Below are positions 28,844 through 37,849 of a stretch of DNA of 64,000 bases, piece by piece (position 1 is the stretch's first letter; each line of letters starts with the position of its first letter). Made by a program: the position numbers and the translations under genes. The DNA comes from Streptomyces gobiensis (GTDB taxonomy: Bacteria; Actinomycetota; Actinomycetes; Streptomycetales; Streptomycetaceae), in NCBI RefSeq assembly GCF_021216675.1, contig NZ_CP086120.1:4710501-4774500 (forward strand), given 5' to 3'. The notes under the pieces were generated by a model. It was not told the DNA's origin. It worked only from the letters and a program-made list of their open reading frames with translations, and ran no database searches.

Positions 28844-29055
28844 GACGTTCACCGCCGAGCGGTTGGGGGTGTGGGCACATCGCTCGGTTCCCCTCCTATC
28901 GAATCTTCAGGGTTATCGCAACCGATGTAGGTACCAGCGGTCCCCGTTCGGGCTGAGAGCCGGTACCCGGCGGCCGATGTGGGAGGGACCCTCCGCTCCC
29001 TAGCGTGGCCGGTGAACGGACTTTCCCGTGCCGATCCCCCTTCCGGAGGTGCGCC

Positions 29056-30744
29056 TTGACGACCGGCTTCGTCATCGACCGCGATGTGGAGATACCGATG
29101 CGGGACGGTGTGGTGCTGCGGGCCGATGTCTGGCGTGCCCCCGGTGAGCTACGGCCGGTGATCCTGTTCCGCACCCCGTACGACAAGTCAGCGATGAAGC
29201 TGGAGCCGCTGTCCCCGGAGCGGTGTGTCCGCCACGGCTATGCCGCGGTGGTGCAGGACACCCGGGGGCGGTTCGCCTCCGATGGCGAGTGGCACACCCG
29301 GATGTGGGAGACCGAGGGGCTGGACACCTACGACACGGTCGAATGGGTGGCCGGACAGGAGTGGTGTGACGGCCAGGTCGGGATGACCGGCCCCTCCTAT
29401 CTCGGGATTGTGCAGTGGCTCGGTGCGATGCGGCGGCCGCCGCATCTGAAGGCGATAGCGCCCGCCATGGCCACCTCCGCGGAATATGACCGGCAGGCGA
29501 CCGGCGGCGCGCTGCGGCTGTCGCATATCGTCGGCTGGCTCGGCTTTATGGCCGTGGACTGGATGCAGCGTCAGCTCGCGGCGGGTCAGGTGAGCGACTT
29601 CTCGGCCATCGCCCGGTTCCTCAAGTCCCCGCATGAGCAGCTGCGGCTGCTTCCGCTGGAGCGCATCCTGGACACACCGGGCTGCCCGGTGTCGATGACC
29701 GAGGTGCTGGACGGCGGCCTGGAGTCCGCGCCGCACATCCGTACCCAGGACACCGACCTCCCCACGCTGTCGCTCACCGGCTGGTTCGATGTCTTCAGCT
29801 CGCCGACGATCGCGCTCTTCGGTGAAGTGGCGGAGCGCGAGCCCGGCCGGCATCAGCTGATCGTCGGCCCGTGGACGCACTCGGCGGTGCTGCCGCAGTA
29901 CCAGGGCGAGCTGAACTTCGGGCTGGGGGCCGCCAGCGAGTACGCGCAGACGGCCGACGAGCTGCTGGCCTTCTTCGGCACCCATCTCAAGGGCGCGTCG
30001 TCCGCCGGGGAACCAGCCGGAGAACCGGAAGCGCCGGTGCGCTACTTCATGATGGGGGCCAACGAGTGGCGCACCGCGCGTTCCTGGCCGCCCGCCTCCG
30101 CGTCCCCGCAGCTCTGGTATCTGCGCGAGGGCGGCCGGCTCGCCATGGACCCGCCGCAGGACGATGAGCCGGCCGATACCTATATCTACGATCCACACGA
30201 TCCCGCACCCAGCCACGGCGGCCGGCTGCTCAACCTCGGTGAGCTGGTGGGCGGGCCGCTCAACCAGCGTCACCTCGAAGAACGTGCCGACACCCTGGTC
30301 TTCACCGGTCCGATCCTCGATGAACCGGTGGAGACGGCAGGGCACATCACGGCCTCGCTGTCGTTCGCGAGCAGCGCCCTGGACACGGATCTGGTGGTCA
30401 AGCTCACCGATGTGTTCCCGGACGGCCGGTCGGTCCTGGTCTGCGACGGCGCGCTGCGCACCCGGTACCGGGAGGGCTTTGACGCTGAGAAGCTGCTGAC
30501 CCCGTCGGTGGCCGAGTCCTGCACCGTTGACCTCGGCCACACCGCGTGGCGGTTTGCAGCCGGTCACCGGATACGTCTGCTGGTCACCAGCAGCAACTTC
30601 CCGCATCTTGACCGCAATCTGAACACCGGCCGCCCCGTCGGCAAGAGCACCGAAGCGGTACTGGCCCAGCAGTCCGTCTTCCATGACGCCGCCCGGCAGT
30701 CACGGCTGGAGCTGCCCGTACTGACTCCATTGGCGGACCGGTGA
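29056..30744 (+). CDS. CocE/NonD-family hydrolase (copy C)
   Basis: This 562-residue protein is a paralogue of the hydrolase at 15899-17623, with the same landmarks: MRDGVVLRADVWRAP, nucleophile Ser114 in VGMTGPSYLGIVQW, and C-terminal GHRIRLLVTSSNFPHLDRNL. Strong matching over the whole length supports duplication within the island. It is cytoplasmic by lack of signal peptide. TTG at 29056 is preferred, because GGAGGTG lies just upstream and the product then starts at the conserved region. It opens the 13-gene plus-strand operon. Confidence 0.9.
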   Translation: MTTGFVIDRDVEIPMRDGVVLRADVWRAPGELRPVILFRTPYDKSAMKLEPLSPERCVRHGYAAVVQDTRGRFASDGEWHTRMWETEGLDTYDTVEWVAGQEWCDGQVGMTGPSYLGIVQWLGAMRRPPHLKAIAPAMATSAEYDRQATGGALRLSHIVGWLGFMAVDWMQRQLAAGQVSDFSAIARFLKSPHEQLRLLPLERILDTPGCPVSMTEVLDGGLESAPHIRTQDTDLPTLSLTGWFDVFSSPTIALFGEVAEREPGRHQLIVGPWTHSAVLPQYQGELNFGLGAASEYAQTADELLAFFGTHLKGASSAGEPAGEPEAPVRYFMMGANEWRTARSWPPASASPQLWYLREGGRLAMDPPQDDEPADTYIYDPHDPAPSHGGRLLNLGELVGGPLNQRHLEERADTLVFTGPILDEPVETAGHITASLSFASSALDTDLVVKLTDVFPDGRSVLVCDGALRTRYREGFDAEKLLTPSVAESCTVDLGHTAWRFAAGHRIRLLVTSSNFPHLDRNLNTGRPVGKSTEAVLAQQSVFHDAARQSRLELPVLTPLADR

Positions 30745-30755
30745 GGAGGCGGCAG

Positions 30756-32384
30756 ATGTCCCAGATCCCCCTCCCGGAGCTGCTGGCCACCCGGGCCGCA
30801 CAGCACCCGGACCGGACCTTCGCGGTGTTCGAGGACGGCGAACGGTGGACCTGTGCCGAGGCCTGGCAGGCCGCCCAGTCGGCGGGCGCGGCGCTGCAGG
30901 GCCTGGGCGTGGCCCGGGGCGACACCGTGCTGTGCTGGCTGCCCAATGGCCGGGACCAGCTGCGGACCTGGTTCGGCACCAACACCGCCGGCGGGGTGTA
31001 TGTGCCGGTCAACACCGCCTACCGGGGGCGGCTGCTGGAACGCGTCATCCATGACTCCGGCGCCCGGACGCTGGTGACCTGCCGTGCGCTGGCGGACAAG
31101 CTGACCGGGATGGACCTTGGCCGGGTCGAGCACCTTCTGCTGGTCGACGATGAGGACGGCGCCGCGAGCGGACCGCTGGACGCACGCCCCGAGGAACTGG
31201 CCCCGCTGGCCGTGCCGCTGGAGCCATGGGACACCCAGGCGATCATCTACACCTCCGGGACCACCGGGCCGTCCAAGGGCGTGCTGTGCAGCTACGCCCA
31301 TCTGCACACCAGTGCCACGGCGGCGTTCCGCTCCTGGCTGACCAGCGATGACCGCTATCTCGTCAATCTGCCGCTGTTCCACGCCGCAGGCGTGGTCGGC
31401 ACGCTGGGCATGCTGGAGCTGGGCGGATCCATCGCCGTCGTATCGCACTTCGAGACGGCCTCCTTCTGGCAGCGGGTGCGGGAGCTGGGCGTCACCGGCT
31501 GCACACTGCTGGGCGTGATGGCGACCTTCCTCGCCCGTCAGCCCCCGTCACCCGCCGACACCACCCATCCACTGCGCGCGGCATATGTCGTGCCGCTGAC
31601 CGAATCAGCGCGTGAACTCTCCACCAGATTCGGGGTCGAGGTCCGCACCATGTTCAATATGACCGAGCTGTCCTGCCCGGTCATCTCCGGCCCCGTCCTC
31701 GATGAGCCACAGCGGTGGCCGGGCAGCTGCGGACGGCCGCGCCCGGGCATCGAGGCCCGCGTCGTCGACCCGTTCGACCGCGAGGTCGCTGCGGGAACCG
31801 TCGGCGAACTGGTGCTGCGCCCGGACGCACCCTGGGTGTTCAGCCACGCCTACCACGCGATGCCGGAGGCCACCGCAGCCGCGTGGCGCAACGGCTGGTT
31901 CCACACCGGCGACGCCTTCCGTCAGGACGCGGACGGCGAGCTGTACTTTGTGGACCGGCTCAAGGACGCCATCCGCCGACGTGGCGAGAACATTTCCTCC
32001 TTCGAGGTCGAGGAGGAGCTACGGGCCCATCCCGCCATCCGCGACGCGGCAGTCGTCGGGGTACCCGGCGAGCACGGTGAACAGGAAGTCCTGGCCGTGG
32101 TCTGCCCCGCGTCCGGCGACCGCTGCGACCCGGCTGAGCTGCTGGAGTTCCTGCGGCCCCGGATGGCCCACTTCATGCTGCCCCGCTTCATCCGTGTGCT
32201 CCCGGAGCTGCCCATGACACCCACCAACAAGGTGCGCAAGGACGTGTTGCGCACGGCGGGGATCACGGCCGACACCTGGGACCGCGAAGCCGCCGGCATC
32301 AAGGTCCGGCGCGATCCCGTCCCGACTCCCTCAACTCCATCTACTCCGTCGACACCATCACGAGCACAGAACGGACGGCTATGA
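30756..32384 (+). CDS. AMP-forming acyl-CoA ligase, CaiC-like (copy C)
   Basis: This 542-residue ligase is a paralogue of the one at 17620-19221. It has IIYTSGTTGPSKGVL, MFNMTELSCP, FVDRLKDAIRRRGENISSFE and the catalytic Lys in TPTNKVRKDVL. It probably activates the acid released by the CocE hydrolase encoded just upstream. ATG at 30756 has GAGGAGG upstream; a GTG at 30741 overlaps the previous stop. The C-terminus has a Thr-Pro-Ser repeat tail (TPSTPSTPSTPS) that is absent from copy A. Confidence 0.92.
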   Translation: MSQIPLPELLATRAAQHPDRTFAVFEDGERWTCAEAWQAAQSAGAALQGLGVARGDTVLCWLPNGRDQLRTWFGTNTAGGVYVPVNTAYRGRLLERVIHDSGARTLVTCRALADKLTGMDLGRVEHLLLVDDEDGAASGPLDARPEELAPLAVPLEPWDTQAIIYTSGTTGPSKGVLCSYAHLHTSATAAFRSWLTSDDRYLVNLPLFHAAGVVGTLGMLELGGSIAVVSHFETASFWQRVRELGVTGCTLLGVMATFLARQPPSPADTTHPLRAAYVVPLTESARELSTRFGVEVRTMFNMTELSCPVISGPVLDEPQRWPGSCGRPRPGIEARVVDPFDREVAAGTVGELVLRPDAPWVFSHAYHAMPEATAAAWRNGWFHTGDAFRQDADGELYFVDRLKDAIRRRGENISSFEVEEELRAHPAIRDAAVVGVPGEHGEQEVLAVVCPASGDRCDPAELLEFLRPRMAHFMLPRFIRVLPELPMTPTNKVRKDVLRTAGITADTWDREAAGIKVRRDPVPTPSTPSTPSTPSRAQNGRL

Positions 32385-33196
32385 GCCCAGTGGGAACCAT
32401 GACCACCGACATCCTCCGGGAGACGCTCGCTGATGGCGTCGCCACCCTTACGCTCAACCGGCCGGACCGGCGCAACGGGCTGGACCGTGAACTGGGCCTG
32501 CGGCTGCTGGAAAGTGTGCTGCGGGCGGTGGAGAGCCCCGCGGTGCGGGCCATCGTGCTGACCGGCGAGGGCCGCGCCTTCTGCGCCGGTGACGATATCT
32601 CCGGCCTGGGCGAACTGGTCTCCGGGCGACGGGAGAACACGCCCTCCGTGCAGGAGACCGGTGACGCTTACTACCTCCGTATCTGTGAAGCGCTGGTGCA
32701 GGCGCCAAAACCGGTCATCGCCGGAATCAACGGCGCCGCCGTCGGCGCCGGCGCCGAGATCGCCTGCGCCGCCGACTACCGGCTGGCGACCTCCAGCGCA
32801 CGGATCGGCAGCGGTCTGATCAAACTCGGCCAGCTGGGCAACACCGTGATGATGTCCCGGGTCGTGGGACCGGCCCGGGCCACCGAGATCTTCCTCACCG
32901 GAAGGCTGCTCGACGCCGCGGAGGCCGAGCACATCGGGCTCTTCGACCGTGTGGTGTCCGCTGACGCGTTCCCCAGGGAACTGACCGCCTTCGCGGAGCA
33001 CATGGCCCATGGGCCGACCAAGACCATCGGCCTCTTCAAGGAACTGCGCGAACGGACCTGGAGCCAGCCGGCGGAGTACGGCCTGCGGCTTCAGGACCTG
33101 TACCACACGCGTTGCTGCGGCGGCGAGGTGGAGGACGGACTGGAAGGCCCACGGGCCTACCTCGAACACCGGGCGCCCAAGTTCACCGGGCGGTGA
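32381..33196 (+). CDS. enoyl-CoA hydratase/isomerase-family protein (copy C)
   Basis: This crotonase of 271 residues is paralogous to the one at 15094-15885. It has FCAGDDISGLGELV and INGAAVGAGAEIACAADY. As in the other copy, the first catalytic Glu is kept (GAEIA), while the second Glu position reads GSGLIKLG. The shared substitution suggests a common reaction other than ordinary enoyl-CoA hydration. ATG at 32381 overlaps the ligase stop. Confidence 0.88.
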   Translation: MSPVGTMTTDILRETLADGVATLTLNRPDRRNGLDRELGLRLLESVLRAVESPAVRAIVLTGEGRAFCAGDDISGLGELVSGRRENTPSVQETGDAYYLRICEALVQAPKPVIAGINGAAVGAGAEIACAADYRLATSSARIGSGLIKLGQLGNTVMMSRVVGPARATEIFLTGRLLDAAEAEHIGLFDRVVSADAFPRELTAFAEHMAHGPTKTIGLFKELRERTWSQPAEYGLRLQDLYHTRCCGGEVEDGLEGPRAYLEHRAPKFTGR

Positions 33197-33202
33197 GGAG
33201 AC

Positions 33203-34231
33203 ATGACCGATATGGCTGGCGCGATCGGCAGGACCAGCAGGACCAGCAAGGGCGGCAACTGGGTGGGCTCGGGCATCCGCTTAACGGGTGTCGGGCACTA
33301 CTTTCCCGAGCATGTCGCACACAACTCGCCCGAGGAGATCGGGGCTGAGGAGCGTTTCAACGCGATCGACCAGCATGTGGTCGGCAAGCTGAACGTCAAG
33401 TCCCGGCATCTGTCCAGCGAGCGGGAGACCATTGGTTATATGGCCGTACGCGCGGCTGAGCACGCGCTGGCGGCGGCCGGGCGCTCCCCGGAAGAGGTCG
33501 ACCTCGTTATCCTCACCAACTGGACCGACCGGCAGTGGGTGCCGGAGGTCGGGCCGACCGTAGCGTTTGAGCTGGGCGCCCAGCGGGCCCTCGGTTTCGA
33601 TCTGTGCGGCGCCTGCACCGGCTTTGTGCACGGTGTGCAGACCGCGTCGGCGCTGATGTCGTCCCTTGAACCCTGGCGGCTGGCGGTCGTCGTCTGCTCC
33701 GAACAGTTCTCCCGGCGCACCCGGCCCGGCAGCAAGGGCGAGCTGGTCGCCGGTGACGCGGCCGGCGCGGTGGTGGTCGAGCGGGGCGAGCCGGACAGTG
33801 CGCCGGAGGGCGCGCCCGGACTGATCGACTCGGTGCTGTTCAGCGACGGAGAGCACGCACAGACCATTTTCGCGCGCAGGCCCAGCGGCTGGATCACCAG
33901 CCAGCCGGAGCTGGTCGACCGGGCGATCGAGGGCAATGTACGGGTCACCGAGCTGCTCCTGGAACGCAATGGGCTGGAGATCGGCGATGTCGACTGGGTG
34001 CTGCCGCACCCCGCCACCGACCCCATCCACCGTGCGGTGCGCGACAAGGTCGGCATCGACGCGGACCGCTTCGTGGTCACGATCGAAGAGCGCGCCAACA
34101 CCTCCAGCGCGTCCATTCCGATCGCCCTGTCGGAGCTGCTGGCCAGCGGCCGTACCCGGCCCGGACAGCTGTATCTCACCCCGGCGATCGGCTCCGGATT
34201 CTTTGAGGGCGCACTGCTCTTCCGGCTGTAA
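33203..34231 (+). CDS. KASIII-like (FabH-family) synthase with TTA codon
   Basis: This 342-residue condensing enzyme has Cys138 (LCGACTGFVHG), His269 (LPHPATDPI) and Asn299 (ERANTSSAS), a complete triad. The His motif PHPAT instead of PHQAN marks a divergent subfamily. Residue 27 is encoded by TTA (33281-33283). GAGGAG precedes the ATG. It follows the CocE-ligase-crotonase module and may condense the activated acyl-CoA. It is only distantly similar to the KASIII-like protein at 25972-27021. Confidence 0.88.
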   Translation: MTDMAGAIGRTSRTSKGGNWVGSGIRLTGVGHYFPEHVAHNSPEEIGAEERFNAIDQHVVGKLNVKSRHLSSERETIGYMAVRAAEHALAAAGRSPEEVDLVILTNWTDRQWVPEVGPTVAFELGAQRALGFDLCGACTGFVHGVQTASALMSSLEPWRLAVVVCSEQFSRRTRPGSKGELVAGDAAGAVVVERGEPDSAPEGAPGLIDSVLFSDGEHAQTIFARRPSGWITSQPELVDRAIEGNVRVTELLLERNGLEIGDVDWVLPHPATDPIHRAVRDKVGIDADRFVVTIEERANTSSASIPIALSELLASGRTRPGQLYLTPAIGSGFFEGALLFRL

Positions 34232-34300
34232 CCGCCGCTGATGGTCCAGCGGCGGCAGCCGTAACCCCGACCGTCACTTTACCGAGAGGTGGATAAGGCG

Positions 34301-35125
34301 TTGAACGCGTCAAAGGCACAACAACTTCTGCACGGGCAGACGGCGCTGGTGACCGGTGCGAGCAGCGGCATCGGCCGGGAGACCGCCCGGGTGCTGGCCC
34401 GGCAGGGCGCCGCGGTCGGCCTGCTCAGCCGGGACAAGGCGGCCCTGGACACCCTTCAGGAAGAAATCACCGCCGACGGCGGCCGGGCCCAGGTGGTGCC
34501 CGCCGATCTCGCGGACAGCGAGGCCCTGCGGGCCGCCGTGGCGGGCTGCGAAGAAGCACTGGGCCCGGTGGATCTCCTGGTCAGCAACGCCGGGCACGGC
34601 ATGAACCAGGTCTTCCTCTGCGATCAGACGGAGGAGAACTGGCAGCGGACCATCGACATCAATCTCACCGGAGCCTTCCGGATCTGCCGGCAGGTGGTGC
34701 CCGGCATGATGGAACGCCAGTCGGGCTCCATCGTCTTTCTGTCCTCCGTCGCGGGCAAGCGCGGCATCCCCGCGAACACCGCCTACTGCGCATCGAAGTT
34801 CGGCCTGCGCGGCCTGACCGAGTCCCTGGCCTGGGAGATGGGACCGTTCGGCGTCCGCGTCAACGCCGTCTGCCCCGGTCTGACCAACTCCCCCGGCCTC
34901 AATGAGGAGGAGCGCTACGGCGGCGACTTCGTGGCCAGCCTGGCCCGCCATCACGGGCCGGAAAACCTCACCTGGAAACGCTATGTGGACCGGGCGGTAC
35001 GCAACACCGCACTGCGCCGGGTCCTGGAGTCCGAGGAAGTGGCCATGCTGACGCTGTTTCTGCTGTCGGACCTCTCGACCGGTATCACCGGGCAGGCGAT
35101 CGGAATTGACGGCGGGGCCCTGTGA
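34301..35125 (+). CDS. SDR-family oxidoreductase
   Basis: This 274-residue SDR has TGASSGIGRETA, NAGHG, and catalytic Ser, Tyr, Lys in LSSVAGKRGIPANTAYCASKFG. A C-terminal insertion (ERYGGDFVASLARHHGPENLTWKRY) resembles the longer substrate loop of carveol/mycofactocin-type SDRs, but the assignment is weak. TTG at 34301 has GAGAGGTGG eight bases upstream; GTG at 34289 is the alternative. It is the probable ketoreductase paired with the downstream KAS pair. Confidence 0.88.
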   Translation: MNASKAQQLLHGQTALVTGASSGIGRETARVLARQGAAVGLLSRDKAALDTLQEEITADGGRAQVVPADLADSEALRAAVAGCEEALGPVDLLVSNAGHGMNQVFLCDQTEENWQRTIDINLTGAFRICRQVVPGMMERQSGSIVFLSSVAGKRGIPANTAYCASKFGLRGLTESLAWEMGPFGVRVNAVCPGLTNSPGLNEEERYGGDFVASLARHHGPENLTWKRYVDRAVRNTALRRVLESEEVAMLTLFLLSDLSTGITGQAIGIDGGAL

Positions 35126-35156
35126 GGGGCCCGAGCGGAGAGCGAGTGATGTCGTG

Positions 35157-36533
35157 GTGAGTGTGGCGGCCGGCTGGCGCGATGTGCTGGTGACCGGAAT
35201 GGGCTTCTGCCTCCCGGGCCCGGACGGCACCGTGTGCCGGACCAGCGACGATTTATGGCGGACGGTGTCGACCGGACGTTCCAACCTGGACAACGACGGG
35301 TTCTTCTACGGCCATGTCCCGCTGACCGAGGAGGAGTTCAGCCGGGCAGTGCCGGAGCTGCCCGCCCGGTTCCTCAAGAACTACGCCAGCATCCACCTCT
35401 ACGGTCTGCTGGCCCTGGTCGAGGCCTGCGACGATGCCGCACTGGACTGGCGCGGCACGGAGCTGGCGGACGCCGCGGTCCTCACCGGACGGGTGGGGGT
35501 GGACAACTCCTTTGACACCTATCTCGACTGCGTGCGGGCCAGCCCCGACGCGCTGACCCCACAGGAGGCACGCAGCCTCTTTATGCGGCTCGCCGTCTCG
35601 GTGACCGCCACCGATGTGGCCACGGTGCAGGCCTCGCTGCTGCGCAGCGGCGGACCCAACTACACCCTGTCCTGCGGCTGTGCCTCCACCGCGGCGCTGC
35701 TGGGGGTGGCGGCCAACCAGATCGCCAGCGGCGAGGTGGATATCGCCGTGGTGACCGGTGTCGACGCCTTCAACCTGGACCGGGTGGAGCACTTCGAGGA
35801 GCTGCGTGCCGTCGCCGAGCGCAGCAGCGAGCGGCCGTCCTTCCAGTCCCCGCCCACCCAGCTGCGCTTCGACCGGCCGATGCGCCCGTACGATGAACGC
35901 GCCGATGGCTTCAACATCGGTGAGGGCGCGGCCACGCTGATTCTGGAGAGCCGCGAGCACGCCGAGCGGCGCGGCCGCCGTGCCTACGGCCAGATCCTGG
36001 GCCAGTCCACCATGCGGGGCGCGGTGGCCAGCGCCATCACCGCCAATGAGGACGGCGACGCGCTGGTCAGGGCCGCCCGCAACTGTCTGCGGGCCAGGGA
36101 CAGCCACGCCCGGATCGCCCCCGCCGAAGTCCCCGTCGTCAATGGCGGCGCCCAGGGCGATCCGCTCTTCAACACCATGGAGTTCAACGCGATCCGGTCC
36201 CTCTACGGGCTCCATGGCACGGACAGCGTGGGCCCGCTGGTCAGCACCCAGGAAGCCTGCTTCGGGCACAACGCGGCACCGCTGGGCAACGTCGGCGCCG
36301 CCGCGACCCTGCTCATGATGCGCAACGGGCAGGTCTGCCCCACCGCGAACTGCGAGAAGGTCTCCGAGGACTGCCCGTTCGACCTGGTGACAGGCGCCCA
36401 GCCGCGGCCGCTCGACTTCGACCTGGCGCTGAGCTTCAACTACCAGATGGGCGGCGTCTCCAGCGCCCTGCTGCTGACCCCGGCAGAACGGGCCGTGGGG
36501 GCAACCGCCCCGTCAGGAGGGCAACGGCCGTGA
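35157..36533 (+). CDS. beta-ketoacyl-synthase-like protein lacking first active-site His (subunit 1)
   Basis: This 458-residue KAS-fold protein keeps the nucleophile region (SCGCASTAALLG, Cys175) and the second His (ACFGHNAAPLG). The conserved first His motif (NAHGT) reads VVNGGAQGD, and the Lys of the SxK motif is Gln (STQEACFGH). It is therefore a degenerate condensing enzyme. It is followed by a second KAS-like gene with the same losses, overlapping by four bases; the two may form a heterodimer. Residue 33 is encoded by TTA (35253-35255). The start is one of two tandem GTG codons (35154, 35157). Confidence 0.83.
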   Translation: MSVAAGWRDVLVTGMGFCLPGPDGTVCRTSDDLWRTVSTGRSNLDNDGFFYGHVPLTEEEFSRAVPELPARFLKNYASIHLYGLLALVEACDDAALDWRGTELADAAVLTGRVGVDNSFDTYLDCVRASPDALTPQEARSLFMRLAVSVTATDVATVQASLLRSGGPNYTLSCGCASTAALLGVAANQIASGEVDIAVVTGVDAFNLDRVEHFEELRAVAERSSERPSFQSPPTQLRFDRPMRPYDERADGFNIGEGAATLILESREHAERRGRRAYGQILGQSTMRGAVASAITANEDGDALVRAARNCLRARDSHARIAPAEVPVVNGGAQGDPLFNTMEFNAIRSLYGLHGTDSVGPLVSTQEACFGHNAAPLGNVGAAATLLMMRNGQVCPTANCEKVSEDCPFDLVTGAQPRPLDFDLALSFNYQMGGVSSALLLTPAERAVGATAPSGGQRP

Positions 36534-37849
36534 TCGCTGACCCGAGCACAGACCCGGTTCTGCTCGCCGGTACCGGCGCCGTACTGCCTGGGCTGCCCGG
36601 GCCGGACGGGCTGGGCGGTCCCTGTGTGGACGCCGGGGCCCTCTGGGAGGTGTTCCGCACCGGGACCACCTGTCTGTCCCGCTTCGACCACCCCGGGATA
36701 CCGCTGCGCATCGCGGGCCAGGTACGGAACTGGGATCCTGCGACGGCCCTCGGGGTGCCCGAACGTATTGCCGCCCGGATGGCCCGGGTCACCGCCCTGT
36801 CCATCGGCGCGGTCCGCAGTGCCCTCGACGACGCGGGGCTGACCCCCGAGGACCTCAACGATGACCGTACGGTCCTGGTGATCGCCTCGATGCAGTTCGC
36901 GTTCCAGGAAGCCGGGCGGTACTTCGCGGCCTATGAGCGCGGCGGCCCCGCCGCGCTCGGCATGGACTACTGGCTCACCGGCACCCCCGGCAGCGTCGCC
37001 AGCGGCATCTGCTCGGTGCTGGGCATCAGGGCACAGACCCTGAACATCACCGGAGGCTGCAACTGTTCGCTGCGCGCCATGGAGGTCGCCACGACCTTGC
37101 TGCACGCCGGAACCGTCGACCGGGCCGTGGTCGTCGGCGCGGACGCCACCCTGGACCGGATTTTTCTGGCCAGCACCGTCCACGAGGGCAAACGCGGCTT
37201 CCGGGCGTCCACCCTCTCCGCCGATCCCGGCGCGGTACGCCCGCATGACCAGGAGCAGGACGGCAACGCCCCCGGCGAGGGCGCCCTGGCCGTGGTGCTG
37301 GAGTCGGGCCGTCCCGGCACCGGCGGCACCGGCAGCACCGGCGATGGGGTACGGGTACCGCTGCGGCTGCGCTTCCGCTCCTCCCGTAACAACGGAATCA
37401 ACCCGGTGGACTCCGGCACCTCCGACAACTTCGTCGCCGATGTTCAGGACCTGCTCACCTGGGCCGGGATCGGCATGGACCGGCTGGCCTTCATCAATGG
37501 CTTCGCCGAGGGCACCCGCAATATCGAAGATCTCTTCTGCGACACCGTCGAGGGACTGCGCAAGGCCATGGACTACGGCGGCATCCTCCGGCTGACCAAC
37601 CAGGAGGCGGCCTTTGGGCATATCTCCGGCTGCGCCGGACTCCTGAAGTTCGTGTCCTCGGCGCTGATGTTCCGGCACGGCACGGTCGGACCCGTCGTCG
37701 GATGCCGCACGCCCTACGCCCGGCTCGACGCCAGCCCCGTACTGGCCCACGACACCGTCCCGGTCGATGACCGCTACGCCTTGCTGATCAGCTCGGGCGC
37801 CGGTGGGGACGCGACCTCATTGCTGATCGAGTATCTGGAGGCACAGTGA
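36530..37849 (+). CDS. beta-ketoacyl-synthase-like protein lacking first active-site His (subunit 2)
   Basis: This 439-residue KAS-fold partner keeps the nucleophile (NITGGCNCSLRAME, Cys177) and the second His (AAFGHISGCAG). The first His motif reads FINGFAEGTR, with Phe in the His position, and the active-site Lys is Gln (TNQEAAFGH). Unlike type II PKS chain-length factors, the Cys is retained. GTG at 36530 overlaps the previous stop (GTGA). Equal expression and shared substitutions argue for an obligate pair. Confidence 0.83.
   Translation: MIADPSTDPVLLAGTGAVLPGLPGPDGLGGPCVDAGALWEVFRTGTTCLSRFDHPGIPLRIAGQVRNWDPATALGVPERIAARMARVTALSIGAVRSALDDAGLTPEDLNDDRTVLVIASMQFAFQEAGRYFAAYERGGPAALGMDYWLTGTPGSVASGICSVLGIRAQTLNITGGCNCSLRAMEVATTLLHAGTVDRAVVVGADATLDRIFLASTVHEGKRGFRASTLSADPGAVRPHDQEQDGNAPGEGALAVVLESGRPGTGGTGSTGDGVRVPLRLRFRSSRNNGINPVDSGTSDNFVADVQDLLTWAGIGMDRLAFINGFAEGTRNIEDLFCDTVEGLRKAMDYGGILRLTNQEAAFGHISGCAGLLKFVSSALMFRHGTVGPVVGCRTPYARLDASPVLAHDTVPVDDRYALLISSGAGGDATSLLIEYLEAQ

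Noticed and set aside
25972..34231. OleABCD-like olefin or beta-lactone pathway
   Set aside because: KASIII, hydrolase, AMP-ligase and SDR folds are present, but the ligases are CaiC-like with the full acyl-CoA ligase motif set, and the gene order does not match ole or nocardiolactone clusters.
35157..37849. Type II polyketide synthase KS-alpha/chain-length-factor pair
   Set aside because: Both proteins keep Cys and both lack the first His; no ACP, cyclase or aromatase gene is near, so it is not a standard type II PKS.
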